NCBI GenBank assembly: GCA_009767595.1
Contig: VSDK01008670.1
Span: 11,496-75,495, forward strand
From: Symbiodinium kawagutii
Taxonomy: Eukaryota > Sar > Dinophyceae > Suessiales > Symbiodiniaceae
Length of the DNA stretch: 64,000 nucleotides
Direction of reading: 5' to 3'
Below the pieces are notes generated by a model. The model saw only the letters and a program-made list of their open reading frames with translations. It searched no databases and was not told where the DNA came from. Shown here piece after piece: positions 63,265 to 64,000 of this stretch (positions are counted from its first letter, which is position 1; each line of letters starts with the position of its first letter). A program made the translations under genes and the position numbers.

Positions 63265-64000
63265 ATCATTAATATCCATTTTGTAGCGTTTATTGGTGGG
63301 TTATGTTCCCTTAGGATTTATATCATTGACCATGCCCCTGTTCTTGCTTGCTAACCAGCTGTTTCTCAGTGTCGATTGTGTGGATGCTCGATATGGTCAT
63401 CGCCATAACCGTTGCCATAACCACCAGTAACTATAAACAATTGCGTCTTCATTACAATCATCGGCCATATTATGAGTCATTATGTGAACACATCAATTTA
63501 TATAATCATTCTGAACATTGATTCATGGTCTTGATTGTCATTAAGAATGATTACCAACGACATTCATTATCAATCAGTATTGACGACCCCATCAGCTTAT
63601 CGATCATTGCGACTGGTTCCTACCATGCTGAATCAGTCCACGGCAAAACCGCTTTGATTGGTCATCATTGACCATTTTTGTCGACGATATCTTCATTGGC
63701 CATATTATTGATCATCAGTAGCTTTTTCTGATCATTATGCAAGATCATCAACTGCCAACCCATTGCCATGTTTATTTTCATTGAGTCATTGACTCATTGA
63801 CGACCATCCATCAACGACACGATCATTGCCAGCACTATCCATCAATCGAACATTGTATCGCCGTCAATTTACCATATGGTAACTATGACGTTTCAACCAC
63901 GGTTCACCTTGTGTTCATCATTTAACAATGAACCATTTTCTCAGTATTAGCCATCAAGTCCCCAGTCCTAACCATACAGTGAATCATGATTTCACCAGTA
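63265..64000. other. Low-complexity end of the window
   Basis: ATCATTGACCATC/CCATCAATC-type sequence with the C-rich strand on +. No exon, RNA gene or element was recognised. Confidence 0.6.

Noticed and set aside
1-64000. Relict spliced-leader sequence, tRNA or rRNA genes
   Set aside because: Searched by eye for the dinoflagellate spliced-leader core and for clover-leaf or rRNA motifs; nothing convincing was found.

Overview
The window looks like nuclear DNA of a dinoflagellate, most likely of the Symbiodiniaceae type. Four things support this: (1) very small exons separated by 0.5-1.7 kb introns; (2) every acceptor in the well-supported gene reads AG|G, with donors that are mostly GC, plus GT and two GA, a splice grammar known from dinoflagellates; (3) all credible genes lie on the + strand, as in unidirectional dinoflagellate gene arrays; (4) a LINE-type retrotransposon carries a cytosine-5 DNA methyltransferase, a combination reported from Symbiodinium-type genomes. 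No bacterial operon, rRNA, tRNA or CRISPR array was seen.

Region 1 (about 69-31,900): the interior of a large gene cut into micro-exons of 24-130 nt. I could chain 20 exons with fully compatible reading phase, plus two weaker ones. Joined, they encode about 465 codons of a six-cysteine module of about 44 residues (C-x2-C-x5-C-x4-C ... F-D-x-D-G-x3-N-G-C-E-x2-C-P), with 12 G-C-E cores. Both ends of the gene are missing: the first exon starts mid-module and the 3' end is not resolved. A retrotransposon of about 9.6 kb sits in sense orientation in the ninth intron (8,692-18,877).

Region 2 (about 9,050-18,800): the retrotransposon. ORF1 begins with a DNA methyltransferase domain (motifs I, IV with catalytic Cys, VI, VIII, and a GN-x-P motif) and ends, after a frame change, in a coiled coil. 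ORF2 has two hydrophobic segments, an APE-type endonuclease, a reverse transcriptase (FIDD), a CCHC-type knuckle and an RNase H-like fold whose catalytic acids are replaced. Several frameshifts show that this copy is decayed.

Region 3 (about 31,900-56,100): gene-poor DNA with a GC-rich tandem repeat interrupted by a 200-N assembly gap. Short + strand exon chains for three unrecognised genes can be phased: about 35.8-38.1 kb (with its stop codon), about 42.1-52.7 kb, and about 53.4-56.1 kb (a one-pass membrane protein beginning at a Met).

Region 4 (56,378-58,494): an intronless FNIP/LRR-type repeat gene with about 24 units of exactly 22 residues behind a possibly ubiquitin-like N-terminus. 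A 2-nt insertion in unit 12 shifts the frame. Region 5 (59,546-62,203): a small three-exon gene for a protein of about 80 residues.

Between and inside genes the DNA is filled with AACCATCA/TGATGGTT-type low-complexity sequence and at least seven families of short terminal-inverted-repeat or fold-back elements (about 100-220 bp). None encodes a protein, so they look like MITEs. All exon models are read by eye from splice signals, phase and module fit; no transcript evidence was available.
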